A stretch of 64,000 nt of DNA from Phytophthora colocasiae (GCA_018806915.1 JAGKQI010000046.1:806001-870000), one strand, 5' to 3'. Positions 20,926-33,275 are shown, counted from the stretch's first letter. Translations and numbers: made by a program. The notes: a model not told the origin generated them from the letters alone.

Positions 20926-23900
20926 ATGGACTTGCTGGCGGAATTTATGCCCGATATGGGGGACATTTTGGCCGCCCAAGAGGGGGCGCTCACGTCCGTC
21001 ATATCGGCATTAACCAGTCAATTGCAGCAATTAGCAGTAGTCAATGAGAAACAGGCGCAGAAAGTGGCTTATCTCGAGTCCACGCAGCTCTCAATGCGTC
21101 TGGTCATAAAGGAACTGCAGAATGCGCCTGCTCCAGCTCCTGTGGTCGTGGAAATGCCGCCACCAGAGCCAGCACCACCTGATCCATCTATAGTTGACGC
21201 TCTGACAGGTTTGGCAGCAAAAATGGAGCAATTACAGGTTAATGTGCAGCAACAAGTAGAGGAGCAGATGCAACGGACTCTGATAGGTCTCCAGAGCCCT
21301 CAACAGGTCGATGATGCACCTGCAAGAGCGATGCTAGAGCTGAAGCTTCAGGAACTAGATGAGAGACTCAAGATTCAGATCAGAGAGCTGCGTAATGAGG
21401 CTACAGATTCTTTAGCGGAGAAGAGCAAGCAGACGGAGGAAGCAGTCAAAACACAACTCGAACAACTTGAAAAGAGGTTTGATTACCTGTCGAGAGTGAA
21501 GATGGAGGTGAAGGAGATCATGCGCAGAGCAGATCGACAGGAGAAGAGCATTGAGGATGTTCGAGTGGGCATTGAGATGCTGGCGAAGTCTCTTGGAAGT
21601 GACGACGTAGACTCGGAAACCAGTGAGGAAGAGGGGAATGAGACGATACCGGAGGAGGAAGAGGAAAGCGCTCCTCAACCTGCTGTCAGGAAAGCCGCTC
21701 TCCACGCTATCCCTGTATTTCGATCGGACAGCTCGAAGACGAATCTGATTGTTGATGCGAAAGTGATGGAAGAACCAACTCCACCTCAGCCAGAAAGCAG
21801 ACCCCAAAGCGTTAATCCCGAGCCAGCTCCAATTCCACAAGAGGATGCGATTGATGAATCGGCACAGCGTAAGCCGCCATTAAGAACCAAATCCGTCGTG
21901 GAAGTGTCCAAGTACATCCGGCGTTCACTGCGACGACTTCACCAAGCTACAACAGAGCCAACTACCCCCGTGCTTCCTCTCGCCGACTTGGTTGAGCCAT
22001 CAATACCCGAAACAATTGCAGAACCTGTTATTGAAGTTCAATTTGAACAGGAACCAGCTCCACCGACAGTTGTAGAGCCTGACCTTCAGCAGTCTGAAGG
22101 AGAACGTACCACAGAGATTGTCATTCCTCCACAAGTAGAGCCTACCCCTGTTCTTCCCGCAGAAGAGGAAAATGCGGAGGCAGCTGAAGAAGAGAAGGAG
22201 GAAGTTGAGCCTGTCAGTAAACCAGCAGATCCAGAAACCCGCCCAGAAGAGCTGCCACAGCAGTATCGCTCGCAATTGGCCACACAACAGAAGACAATGA
22301 ATGACAAAGTCGAATTGTTCCGGTCCCCTTCGTCTTCAGGGAATCTTTTGCGCCCAAACACTCTCTCGTCAGTCTTACGGTCTCGACGCCTGCGTCGCCA
22401 ATCAAGTGGTCGCAAGGAATCAGACACCCAGTCCATTGAGCAATTTCACGAGCAAACTCCCAGCTCCACGACAATGCCGTCGGGGAGAAAAAGCACGCCC
22501 CTGCCTCCTGAACCACGCATCCCACTTACGAAGGAGAGAATCAGGGAGCTGTGGATGGTTTTACTCTCGAAACTTGTGCGACTGGCGCGTCTCCGACAAC
22601 TAAACGGTCTCAATGCGGAGAAATCGCTCTACCGACGGCAGCAAATGTCCATGGGTTCTCGCGTAAAGAGACTTGAAGAGAACACCACGCGACTGGATGA
22701 ATCGGTTGAGTATCTGGAACGCCATGTGCAGGACAACAGCTCAGCCATCAACGCACTAGACGAAAGCATTGTGGAGCTCCAACCAGTTGTCGATCGAGTC
22801 CAGAAGATGGAGCGCACACAAAAATCGCAGGCACGAACCATCGTAGACGTAGAGGAGAAGCTGCAGGAGATTGATGTGGAGATCCAGAGACTGCGAACTT
22901 CCGTTCGTCGCAACAGCTCTTCGTCTTCAAATATCACGAGTGCGGTGACCAGCGCTATCTCAGCTCAGCTCCAGGACGTCTCCGCAAAGTTTTTAAGTCA
23001 ATCCACAGCCTTTGAAGCCTCCGAGAAACTGCTGGCACAAGTTAGTGAGACTGAGATTCCTGCGCTCCACGACAAATTGGACCTTTCGCTGTACACAATT
23101 CGCCAGGAGGCTGAGCAACGTGCGAACGAAGCTGCGCAGGAGCTACAGAACATCATTAAACACTTTCAGACGCTGCAACAAACTTCTGACGGGAATCTCC
23201 TGCTTCGACTCAGCGAATTTTGCGACCGGATTTACCATACGCTTCTAGGGATGAGCGGGGCCATGCTTCAATCGGTTGAACTCACGAAGGTCGAGCAGTC
23301 TACGAAGAACCCCACTCGGTCTTCACTGGACGTCGGCATTGATATGTTACATGGAATCTTCGCTCACTTTATCACGAACTGCAAGTCTGTTGTCTCCAAC
23401 GAAGCTGAATCCGAGGTCGATTTCCTGACCGGGTCAGCGATGGATTTCCAACAGCAACTTGACAAGCTCAGGGGACAGGTGGCGATGGCAAAGGCTGCTG
23501 CACATGCACTTGAAACAGGAAGCAACAACGAAACGCCAACACCAGTCCAGACTTCGAGCTTCGACGATCACTTGATCTTCATTACCACCACGAAGCTGAA
23601 AGAGCTGGAAGGGGCCCTGATCACCCGAGAAACGCAAAAGGAAGGCAACCAGGCCCCTGAGTTGACGTTCTTCATGCACGATGCCGTCGTTCAAGTGCGC
23701 TCCGTTCTGTTCTTGCTGCTTCTGCACGCTGAAGCAACGAACTCTCACCGTCAAGTCGAAGATCTCCGCTCTTCTCATGCACAGGTCCAGAATCAGGTGG
23801 AAGAGCATGGGTTTGCGCTTGGCCATCTCGACTCGACGATTGCATTGGTCAAGATGATGAACACACGTCTGGATTCATTCATGGAGCTTTCATTTTCGTA

Positions 23901-24540
23901 CGCTAAAGAGGACGATGTCAAGAAATCCATTCAGGAGCTCATGACCGCCAACAACGACATGCGTGACCTGCTAACCACCAGCTTGGATGCCACTCGCAAC
24001 GAGACTCTCGAGCGCGATGGACTTTTGGGCGAGGAAATGAACCAGCTCATAGCACGAGTGAGTAAGAAACTGGATAAAGACGAGCTGCTCTGGACCCAGG
24101 AAGTTCTCGAGCGACAAGTTCAAAATGTTGCAAACTCATCACTAGACGAGCACGACCTTATGGATATTCACCGCCGGTTGCGTCGCAAACTGGACAAAAA
24201 TCAACTGAAAGCCTTTTTGCAGAACCAGCGAGGTCAACTGGAACAGGGAACCAGCTTTGCCAGGAGCATGACCAACCTCAACGTCATCGATGAAGTTGGT
24301 CAGAAGTCAGCACCGCTCATAGGTGCCAAGTGTATCTCTTGTCAGGGAGAGCTACCTCCAACGAAAGCCATGATCAAAAGCGCCGTTCGCGATGAAGTGC
24401 AGCATGAACTGGCCAAAGCCCGAGCGCAAAAGCTCCCGCCATCGTCCGTGGCCACGTTCAACGTCTCCAACCACCGCAGTCTGGACGCATTCAAGAAAGA
24501 GCTTCTTCTGTCGACACTTCAGCAACAGAAGCACAAATAA
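20926..24540 (+). CDS. Giant coiled-coil protein, possibly flagellum-associated
   Basis: 1,204 aa in one exon, ATG at 20926. Heptad-rich coiled coils lie at about 20-75, 90-225, 555-690 and 930-1110. They are separated by a Pro/Glu-rich disordered region (about 230-500) with Arg/Ser clusters (SVLRSRRLRRQSSGRKE). Near the C-terminus a C-x2-C pair (GAKCISCQGELPP) follows a Lys/Leu-rich repeat (RRLRRKLDKNQLKAFL). That order recalls the DUF4795 region of QRICH2-type sperm-flagellum proteins (a CLSC motif after coiled coil). This is a weak visual match only. If right, it would act in the zoospore axoneme. Otherwise it is a structural coiled-coil protein of unknown role. Confidence 0.7.
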   Translation: MDLLAEFMPDMGDILAAQEGALTSVISALTSQLQQLAVVNEKQAQKVAYLESTQLSMRLVIKELQNAPAPAPVVVEMPPPEPAPPDPSIVDALTGLAAKMEQLQVNVQQQVEEQMQRTLIGLQSPQQVDDAPARAMLELKLQELDERLKIQIRELRNEATDSLAEKSKQTEEAVKTQLEQLEKRFDYLSRVKMEVKEIMRRADRQEKSIEDVRVGIEMLAKSLGSDDVDSETSEEEGNETIPEEEEESAPQPAVRKAALHAIPVFRSDSSKTNLIVDAKVMEEPTPPQPESRPQSVNPEPAPIPQEDAIDESAQRKPPLRTKSVVEVSKYIRRSLRRLHQATTEPTTPVLPLADLVEPSIPETIAEPVIEVQFEQEPAPPTVVEPDLQQSEGERTTEIVIPPQVEPTPVLPAEEENAEAAEEEKEEVEPVSKPADPETRPEELPQQYRSQLATQQKTMNDKVELFRSPSSSGNLLRPNTLSSVLRSRRLRRQSSGRKESDTQSIEQFHEQTPSSTTMPSGRKSTPLPPEPRIPLTKERIRELWMVLLSKLVRLARLRQLNGLNAEKSLYRRQQMSMGSRVKRLEENTTRLDESVEYLERHVQDNSSAINALDESIVELQPVVDRVQKMERTQKSQARTIVDVEEKLQEIDVEIQRLRTSVRRNSSSSSNITSAVTSAISAQLQDVSAKFLSQSTAFEASEKLLAQVSETEIPALHDKLDLSLYTIRQEAEQRANEAAQELQNIIKHFQTLQQTSDGNLLLRLSEFCDRIYHTLLGMSGAMLQSVELTKVEQSTKNPTRSSLDVGIDMLHGIFAHFITNCKSVVSNEAESEVDFLTGSAMDFQQQLDKLRGQVAMAKAAAHALETGSNNETPTPVQTSSFDDHLIFITTTKLKELEGALITRETQKEGNQAPELTFFMHDAVVQVRSVLFLLLLHAEATNSHRQVEDLRSSHAQVQNQVEEHGFALGHLDSTIALVKMMNTRLDSFMELSFSYAKEDDVKKSIQELMTANNDMRDLLTTSLDATRNETLERDGLLGEEMNQLIARVSKKLDKDELLWTQEVLERQVQNVANSSLDEHDLMDIHRRLRRKLDKNQLKAFLQNQRGQLEQGTSFARSMTNLNVIDEVGQKSAPLIGAKCISCQGELPPTKAMIKSAVRDEVQHELAKARAQKLPPSSVATFNVSNHRSLDAFKKELLLSTLQQQKHK

Positions 24541-24675
24541 CAAGCGTCTACGCAACAAGCACAGATGTCCATTTCAAAATAAATAAAAACATACTGTCAC
24601 TCACCGCTTTCCTCTTGAGCAGCGCTTGTAGAACTGTAGGTCTCTTTCTTTTCGTCGACACATGAGTTCTTCCGT
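24541..24675. other. Convergent 3' ends
   Basis: 135 bp separate the stops of two converging genes. An AATAAATAAAAAC run near 24578-24590 may serve 3' end formation of the plus-strand gene. Confidence 0.35.
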
Positions 24676-27600
24676 TTAAAACACACCAGCAGCCACCAGA
24701 ATGGCTTGCAGCAATTGTGACGCGATTTCCTTCACCAGGATCATGCTGTTCTCGTCCTGGGCGAGCGCGTACACGATCGGGCGGAGGTTGTACTCCACGA
24801 GGAACTGGATAGGAGACGTGTGGGACTCGAACAGACTTTTGAGCATCTTCAGCAAGTTCTTGCGCACGATAGCCTTGGGAATGAGTCGCAGTCGCTTCAA
24901 AATCTCCGTCACGAACATACCACTGCGTCCTAGTGCTTGATTCAGTCTCACGGAACGGCTCATGATCTCTAACAGCGGCTCTAGCAGGTTCTCTAGCTCC
25001 GTATCCAACGCATTGTGGAAACAAATCATGATCCTCATGAGATTCTCAGGGACGAGTAGCACGTTCTCCATCTTCACCGTGTCGTGCACCAGCCAGACGC
25101 TGATGGACTTGATAGCATCAATCTGCCAGTATTTATCCTCTAGTAGTTCCAAAAAGACTGTCACACTGTCGTACGTCCACAAATGGGCGCGTGCTGTAGG
25201 TGACGCATGGGCCAAATCGCACAGGATGGGGAGCGATAGCTGCTTCAATGGGCTTGAGTTTCGTACCACCTTGATAAGAGATGGAATAACACCTGCTTGC
25301 GCTGCATGAGTCTGTCGGTTCCGATTAATACGGCACAGATAAAACATCGACTGGAGCACGATATTCTCCACCTCTTTCCGCTTAGCATCGGAGATAGAAG
25401 GACCTCCTGTCTCCTGCTCATTCAGCAAACGAACAAGCACCGGGATAGCTCCTGCTCGGTCAAGTTTCTCCAGTGTTAAAGGCTCCATACTCAAGTTCCG
25501 GATACATTTGAGGACCTTTAGCATCGCTGAAACGAATTCATCCGAGTGTCGAATCAGTGGCAAAATTCGCTTGCTTTCTTGCTGCACCTCGCCTGAGCCA
25601 AACAGTGGCGCGCCTGGGTGGATCGCTTCCAGTAAACCCTCCAACACAGCACCATCACACATGTGTTCCTTCACCACGGCGTCACCTTGAGAGAATAAGA
25701 CGAAGATATCGCAGATCTTGTGCAATTCCTTCATCGTCCATGTTGCATTGTCTTTGGGTTTCTCCTCGTTTTCGGAACCACGAGTATCATTTGTAGCCAC
25801 AGAGACGACAATGTCGGAGAAAACGACCACAAACTTCTTCAAAAGCCCCGCCTTGACGAAAAGACGGCAAATATCGTTTTTCGGGATTGTCTGGATGCTG
25901 AATACGCTGAAGATTCCGTCCAAGGCGATCCGAAGCAGGTCCACGTCAGCTTGAGGGCTGGGACGTTTATCTTCCAGAGTCAAGAAGTCCACTAGCACTG
26001 GTAATCCACCACACGCAATAAACATCTGTAGCGTCAAAGAGCTCGTTTTGCAGCACTGTCGTACAAACTTGGCAGCTTCCATCCTGACCCCAATCGAAAA
26101 CTCATAGCCCTCGTTGCTGTCGATACGGAACCCTCGCCTACTTTCGCCCGGGAAATAGTACGGGTTGTGCTGCTTTGTAAGCTTGATAATCACTGGCACA
26201 AGGCCAACCAGCGCCAAGTTTTCTTGGAACTTCTTGTTGCCCTCGACAATAATGTTGATAACCCTGAGCACAGCGTGCAGTACGTCCATTTTCTTCATCT
26301 CCAGAGCCTCCATAATGTTTGGCACCACGCCGGGCTGGGACATTAAGTCCTGTCTTAGCGTCACGTTCTGGTCAAACAGTTCTTCCTGCACACATCAGTA
26401 AAATACAAGTCAGCAAACATACATCTTCCCCATAACTATCAGTGTGCATTACCAGGCTATTGCAGGCATCGAGAATTACTTGATCTTCCATACTAGGATC
26501 AAGTAAAGAAAGCAACTCCACCACCCGAGCAGTAGCCTTCTGATTTGAGTCACGAGCAGTGGAATAGTCAAAGTCCAGCTCATCGTCAAACAAGTTATCT
26601 GGGGCGCTTCCAGAAGAGGAACCTCCATTACTTCCGCGATTGCCAGTAAGACGCAACACCAGATTCCCCACTTGTCCATCTGCGAACTCAAAGTCCCCAT
26701 CCATATCATCACTTTCCTGGAAGGCGGCAAGTGATTTCTTGGCTGGAATTACAGTATCAGCAATAGGCTCCGTTTCCATTGCCCGTTGCTGCTTTGCGGC
26801 GGCTTGTAAAAGCTGTTTTTCATCAATATCATCAAAAGCGAGGTCTTCTTCCGGATCTTCGACGAACTGCTGGAGCTTCGCTATTCGGCTTTGAGCAGGA
26901 ATCAGCGATGATCGATCCCATGAGTTCAACGAAGGTTTATCCGTTCTGGTCTGGTTAGTGCTGACGCCGGTACTACCATAGCTCAAATCCAGCACAGCTG
27001 ATCGTTGTGACAACACTGCAGCGTCAGGCTCTTCGTCTTCGTCCTCCCACACTTCGTCGTTGAACAGTGCACTCGCATCTTCTTTTGACAGCTGGAATTT
27101 CGGCTTCACTGGCGCACTTTCCATCGAAGGCTTCGGCTTGTTGTTTTTCCTGGTGGCTCCATCTTCTCTGAGTACGAACGGTGTGGGGTTCGAGTCCACA
27201 CCGAATTCGTCGTCCCAATCCTCAGCATCCTCGTCGGATTGTTCGTTTGTGACACTGAGAGAGTTCGAGCTTTTGCCCGCTGTGACTGCTGGTACTTCTG
27301 TGGTAGACGAGCTTTTCTCATATAGTTTGATGGTATTCAGCACTGCATCGCGATCGTTCATAGAGGTGACGCTTTCAGCAACGAGCTGTGTACTTTGCTC
27401 TACCTTGTTCTTAGGAATCTGAGCAATCCAAGGGTGCGCTAGGAGATCCTCCGCTGAAGCTCGCAGCCGTGGCTCCTTCATGAAGCACTTCATTATAAAA
27501 TCGTGTAAGGCCTAAATTAAAGAAACAAATAGTTAGTTAAAAAGATTCATACTACTACAACAAACACTTTGCATAGCTGTACCGGTGACATTCGCTGTGG

Positions 27601-28638
27601 TAGTGGTGGATGGTCTTCTTGTACTATACGAAATAGCGCAGCCATAGGTGCTAAATCGAAGTATGGGGGCTTGGTGGTCAATAGCTCAATGATTGTGCAA
27701 CCCACACTCCAGATATCCGACGCAGAGGACCAACCTGACATCTCAATGACCTCAGGTGCCACTAAATACAACACCCAGTTAGTAAACATATAAAGCTTCA
27801 TACTGATCAAGCAGTTCGCAACGTACTCCAGTAAGGGGATCCCACGACGGAATTGGCCTTCTGCGTCTCGTTTAACTTGATGGCGACACCAAAATCCGCC
27901 AACTTCACTAGACCGTCCTTGGTCGTAAGAATATTTGCCCCTTTCACGTCTCGATGCAGCACACCTTGTTCGTGCAAATACGCCAATCCTCGTAGCACTT
28001 GGGTGATGTACATTGCAACGAGTGTCTCGGACAACGATCCGAATTTCTTGATAAATTGTGCCAATGAACCGTTCTCCATGTACTCCAGCACGATGTACAG
28101 ATATCCCTGCGTCTTGATAGTGTCGTGGTACTTGACGATGTTTTCATGGTTTAATTTACGCAGTAGACTGATCTCCGTCTAGGAAAACAGCATAAGATAC
28201 GTCAGATCCACCGTATCTCTTACTTAATACTCTATCATCCTGCACCTCAATAGACAGCAGTTCATCCTTGTCAATATCCCTCAATGACACTTGTTTGATA
28301 GCTACCGAGCGTCCATTACGCAAGTCTAATGCTCCATACACAACGCCGAAGCCTCCACGTCCAATCTCAGCCCCCAATTGCTAATATACATGATAAAAGA
28401 TTAGAGAAGCAATAAAATTGTAGAATCTCAACACTATAAGGCTCACATAATGGGTTCCCACGAGCCGCACTTGCTCCTGTTCCGTCTTCTTCCCCCCACG
28501 ACTGGACGCCAAGCTACTGCGGCTGCTGCTGGGGCGTGAAGACACCTGGCTGCTGCCACGCACGGACGATCCGGTGCTGCGGCTCGCGCCAGTCCCAGGG
28601 CTGCCGCTCGTACGCACGTGGAGACCGCTACTGCTCAT
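24676..28638 (-). CDS. MAP3K-epsilon / Cdc7-SepH-like protein kinase with ARM-type repeats
   Basis: Six exons on the minus strand: 28447-28638, 28246-28380, 27827-28178, 27568-27761, 26453-27511 and 24676-26385. Phases close to 1,213 aa. A Ser-rich N-terminus (~60 aa) precedes an STE-family kinase: GRGGFG loop, [18 protein letters not shown] with D186, DFG with D204, [15 protein letters not shown] and HPWIAQIP. The donor after ELLSIE (GTGCAG) was chosen because the join then aligns without a gap to plant MAP3K-epsilon. A disordered acidic middle is followed by ~570 residues of helical repeats of ARM type ([28 protein letters not shown]). Plant MAP3Ke and fungal Cdc7/SepH kinases act in cytokinesis and septation. 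A role in oomycete cell division or sporangial cleavage is inferred. The last intron could use either of two donors; the 67-nt version was preferred. Confidence 0.87.
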
Positions 28639-28755
28639 GGCAGGCGCATGCTCCCCCTTGCAGTCAGATTGTGTACAATTAGTGTACCATGATCAAATAT
28701 GAGATCTGTTATCAGTGCAGCCATCTCCAAGGATGTTAAAATTTATATTGAAACG

Positions 28756-31700
28756 TCACCAACCTGCACTGGTTGTTGGTCTCACGATGTTATCGTGTCC
28801 AGGCAGATCTGAGAGCGATAATACTTGACTGTTGTCATAGAACGTGACGCTGGTCTCGAGTTCGTCCTGCGGCATGTAAATGTTACTCGCTTCGGCCTCA
28901 ACGACTTCCAAATCATCAGTGAACAGCAGAGTCTGCGTCATATTGACACTGTTGGCAGCAGCTTCCGCCTGCTCATACCATTTCTTGCGCTGACGTCGGT
29001 TCTCTATTGATGAGTGGTTAAAAGGATCCAATAACTCATCAGAAGCACCGTCAACACCGGGAAGAACGAGAGATGGAGCCTGTTTCAGGATTCCGTGGTA
29101 GACCAGCACATCGTCCAGAAGCACCTCGAACTCGCGCACCCCACGAGCAGGAGTCTTGCTGTAGTTCCACAATCGGATCTTCGATATCGTCACCGGCTCG
29201 TTGAAGAAGATCACGAGCTTGTTTGGATGCGACGGCGTGTGTGGGGCCAACCACATGTGCCGATCGTCGTAAGTGTTGTTCACACCATCATAGAGTTTTT
29301 CCAGAGTTCGGACGTCCTGTGCAGCGCCCGGTTCTTTTAAAATGTTGATGTCACGCGGTTGAGCGTCGATTATCTCGCTGTCAAGAGGGATAATGTGGTT
29401 CTCTCGGTCGTAAATCTCAACGCCGTTGAGACCCAAGTAGAATTTGTCTCCCCAAGTGGATGTGAACACGAATTTGATTATGTACCCCGTAGGGAACAGA
29501 GGAGTTTGGTACTGCTGGAATACTTCTGCGATAGGTTTCATGATACTCTTCTTTAGTACCGGCTGTGGTTGAGGAGAAGGTTGTGATAGCGAAAATGCTG
29601 CACTGCTGAACGCTGGTCCTTCCAAGAATCCGGTAGACGTATCAATGCACTTGGTGGGGTTACTCTCCGTAGGCGACGTTGGCCTTGTATTTTCCACTTC
29701 TTCTGTTGTTGAACTGAGTGTATCTCCTTTTTTTAACGAAGGAAAAGCTTGGGACGTACCAGAACTCGCCTGTGATCCACTGCGTAGGTATAAAAACTGT
29801 CCAAAGTCAAAATCCGTTAGGTTGCCTGGGGCCTTCCGCAACGATGCACGCATGTGATGAACACCATCAATTCGTACTGAGATCTGTTTGGTTCCTTTGA
29901 AAGAATCCTCCAGGGTTGTGTTGTAGTTCCACACTTTCAGCGCACGGATACTCACTTTCTCTGAGAAATCGATCATGATTGCTCTGCGTTCTAGTGGAAG
30001 TGCAAGGACTGTTTGCAGCGGAGCACTCCACATGTCTTCGAGATCAGTAGAATAATGCCGTGCTCCGTGTGTCGTTATCAGCCTTTGTATTCTGTCAGCA
30101 GCTACAGGAGCGGAGACTTTGACGCTGTCCAAAGATATCACCAAGGGTACATAGTTGCAGTCAAGAAACTCCAGACCGGCCAGCCCAATCTCGTAGGGAT
30201 CCCCCCAGTTCGCTTCTAGTATCAGTTCTATCGTTTTGCAGGACAGCGGGCGCTCTGTCATCGGCCCACCCACGACTGGTGCAGTACACGGACGCGAAGC
30301 CTTGGCGGGTATATGTGGGTTTATCCCTGGTTTCACACCTTTAGGTAGCGGGGCGACTGGAGTGAAGACGGGATTAATAGGGAACGCTGCGTCTCCAGTC
30401 TCTGATGAACAAATGATGTGGCTACTTCCTCTGGTAGCAGCGCGAGATGTCTTGTTTCCGGTTTTCGGTCGCTCAGCCAGTCGTGGGTCAGGTCCAATTG
30501 GGGCTACTGCGCTGTTAAAACCATCTAACGCCGCCTGGCATCCTGTACTTGTCGGCACAGTCGACGCTTCACAGTCAAGCAATAAAGTGTCGCTCTTCTT
30601 TTCGTATTTTTCGATCAACTGCAAAATGGATTGGTTCATCGTGAACAAGATACACTCATTGCAGTCGTCAACGTCTTCTATGACACTCCCAGGTGCACGG
30701 CGGATCTCGCCCTTAAAGATGAATTTCCCATCAAGCGAAATTTCGACGTAGCGTGCTCCACGATACGAGTGAATTCGCGTCGTGTTGTAATTCCAAATGC
30801 GTAACATCGATATCGAAAGTTGGTAGTCGAAATCCAAGTAAATGAAATGGTTTTGGCCACGGGAGAACGGAGCTAGCCACGCATGCAGCTCGTCACAAGT
30901 GAAGTAGTGCTTGTCAACAAGTTTATCGACGGTGCGAGGGTCCAGACGGTCGTGATCTTGGATATTTAGATCTGGTGGGTCTGCGGAAAGCTGCTTATCA
31001 ACATCAGAGAGGTGGATGGCGTGGCCGGTGTGGTCAAATATCTCAATTCCCATAAGCCCCACGTAAAACGGATCACCCCACGTCGAGAGAATATTGATAA
31101 CGAGATTTTGTCCGTGGGGTAATTCCGGGATATGGAAATCCTCGGGTGGTTCTGGTGCAGGCTTTGACCCAAGCGACTTCGCGAGGTATTTTGATGCTCG
31201 GTTTTCAACATCATGACGATCACTCTCTCGCTTAATAGCCTCCTCGTTAGCTGTTTCTGTCTTGTCGCTCTCATCCAAACTGTCATCAATATTAACGAAA
31301 TGCACGTTGTCTGCATGCACAAAAGGAAAAAAAAAAAGCGTAAGCTATCAAAAAAATATACTTCGAAGTGTGTGCAAACCTTCAGGATCTGCATGTGTGC
31401 GCGAAACCGAAATCTTTGTCGATAGTTCACGGCTTCGGTTTGTCTTATCGAAGAACTCAAGCGACCGTAACGATTCAACAAGGGATTGCTTCACACGTCT
31501 GCAGCATCATACATTGTTACTTAGCCAAACTATATCATATCCAAAGTGTTTGCAATTCTCACCTGCTCTTCGACTCGGACGCTTGTTGTCGGACACGATG
31601 TCTGGATCTCTTTGGCGACGGGTGATCTGATCCTGCTGACAAAAAGCCTTTGTCTCCGGTAAGTGCATCTTTGTGCACCCCAATAGGTGCGCGCGGTCGA

Positions 31701-31951
31701 ATAGCTGAGGGGCTGGGAGCCACCGGACCTACTTTATCTTTGTGTGGGGAGCTTCCGTGTACATTGGAGCTAATAGTACCGTTCTTAACAGCTCCGTTAT
31801 CGATCAACTCGACGCTGGAAGTTCTCGGACCGAGTACCGAAACCTTCGGGGCGTGGTTTGTGTCGCTACTGAGCCACGACGGCACCGACTGCGGTCTCAT
31901 CGCGAGCTCCAACTTACTTAAGGCATCCAGTATCGGTGGCCCACTATCCAT
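28756..31951 (-). CDS. KATNIP (KIAA0556)-like ciliary protein
   Basis: Three exons: 31563-31951, 31380-31498 and 28756-31310, giving 1,020 aa with introns of 64 and 69 nt. The core is three copies of the KATNIP/DUF4457 beta-sandwich, each with a 'STWGD-x-[FY]-Y-x-GL-x-G-[IL]-E' start: [41 protein letters not shown] (slightly degenerate) and [20 protein letters not shown]. Each also has a later 'I-x-[AVM]-L/I-R/K-[IV]-W-NY' motif ([30 protein letters not shown]). Animal KATNIP binds katanin and sits at the ciliary base. The gene fits a flagellated zoospore life stage. The N-terminal ~170 residues are disordered. Confidence 0.88.
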
Positions 31952-32108
31952 CTGCCTACAGTCTTCTTCTTTGCTGTAACTAGAGAAAACGGTCTATTCT
32001 GTTATTATTATCTTATGTGCTCTAATATAATTCTTCACTTCAACATAAAAATAAACGTTAATGATTGGTCGAAAACAGCAGCAAATCAAATCCGATACAA
32101 AAGTGAAG
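31952..32108. promoter_or_regulatory. Bidirectional promoter region
   Basis: 157 AT-rich bp between the divergent KATNIP-like and four-TM genes. A TTCACTTCAACATAAAAAT stretch near 32035 is loosely like an initiator. No firm element can be named. Confidence 0.3.
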
Positions 32109-33275
32109 ATGGCGTCATGGCAAAGATATCCAGCGGCTGAAGGAGGAGCTGTGGCTCATCAATCAGCTCTCAATACAGCGAGTGCACCGCTGTTTCAGGT
32201 AGAGAAGGAGGAAGAGAAGAAGGATGGTCAGTTTTAGAGTTATGGATGCTCGCAACGTCCACCGACTCAGGTGCAAAGTGACAACAATAATTACTATGGG
32301 AATTGGCCTCCTAACCGACAGGAACAAGCTCAACAGACTCAGCGATTTCCAGGGTATCCTGCTGTACCCCCTCAGCGCTATGCAGGATACTCCCACGACG
32401 TCCAAGAGCCTCGAGAACACTATGAATCGAACCAATGGAGGTACCCAAGTTCTACTGCTCGTCAATTCCCAGAGGAGCAGTGGGCGATGAACCAACAGCG
32501 CAGAGAGGGACTGGAGTCACGGCAGTTGCACGAGAGACACAGACATTGGAGGAACAGGACCCCGAGCTTCGTGATGTCAACCTTGAAGCTTTGTCTGTAT
32601 CATGTGCTCAACGTGATTTTCGCTCTGGTGGCGTGTGGCATTCTATCGGCTGGCATTTGTACGACTGCTTCGCTGATCCCTGTATGCTGTGTGGGGCTTC
32701 TAATCTTCCAAGTGCTCGTGTATATTGTGTTCTCAATGGCTCAATGGGATATCAAGCTGGGGAACTACATCACACCGCCACAACAAGCCGCGTACCCAAA
32801 TCTGTTACCCCATGGAAGATTTATCGGCAGACAAGGATTTTCTGGATGTCGTATTTCACCTGGCCTGGCGGTCTTCTCGCCGTTATCACTCATGGCGATG
32901 CTGTATTTTGTTCTAGTGAAGCCTGTGATTGGTGCGCTGAGCTTGCTATCAGTGCTACTAGTTGTTGCCCCAACGATATCCTTCATCACATCGGTGACAT
33001 CGAGATACCAGGGAGAGTATTTCGATTCGATTCAGATCTACGGCGTGAATTCCGTATCGATGCGTCAGTACCCAGGACTGTCGTTAGTTGGCGCAATCTG
33101 CGTGACGCTTCTGGGTGTGGCGCTCATGCAGCTCGTGGCCAAGATCTCGCTAGGTGCCACACGGTTTTTCTGCTGCGAGAAGTTCGCCGTAACGACTAGT
33201 TTTGCGCCGTACCAGTATCAAACACTCTCGACCAACGGTGTAACTTCATACGGAAGCACTGTAACAAGGAGCTAG
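32109..33275 (+). CDS. Four-TM protein of the CCxG/FCCE family (tandem copy 1)
   Basis: Two exons are proposed: 32109-32198 (ATG GCG TCA..., 30 codons) and 32271-33275, with a 72-nt GT-AG intron and phase 0, 364 aa. The downstream frame alone would start at GTG directly behind a CAG acceptor, which supports the upstream exon. A Gln/Tyr/Pro/Arg-rich cytosolic N-terminus of ~130 aa is followed by two spans (VLNVIFALVACGILSAG and LIPVCCVGLLIFQVLVYIVF), then WDIKLGNYITPP and a loop. Two further spans follow (MLYFVLVKPVIGALSLLSVL, LSLVGAICVTLLGVALMQLV), then GATRFFCCEKF. The signature motifs PxCCxGLxxF, [LW]DxxLxN[FY] and FFCCE define the family. Function unknown. Confidence 0.72.

Noticed and set aside
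26416..26452. 37-nt version of the last intron of the MAP3Ke-like gene
   Set aside because: Introns here are 56-89 nt. The upstream GTAATG donor gives 67 nt in the same phase.
17543..31375. Shared AAAATATACTTCGAAGTG at about 17543 and 31355
   Set aside because: One copy is intergenic and one is in an intron. A single 18-mer match with no further flanking similarity is not enough to call a repeat family.
32435..33199. 254-aa frame overlapping four-TM copy 1
   Set aside because: Different frame on the same strand, lacks the family motifs and hydrophobic spans. A shadow.
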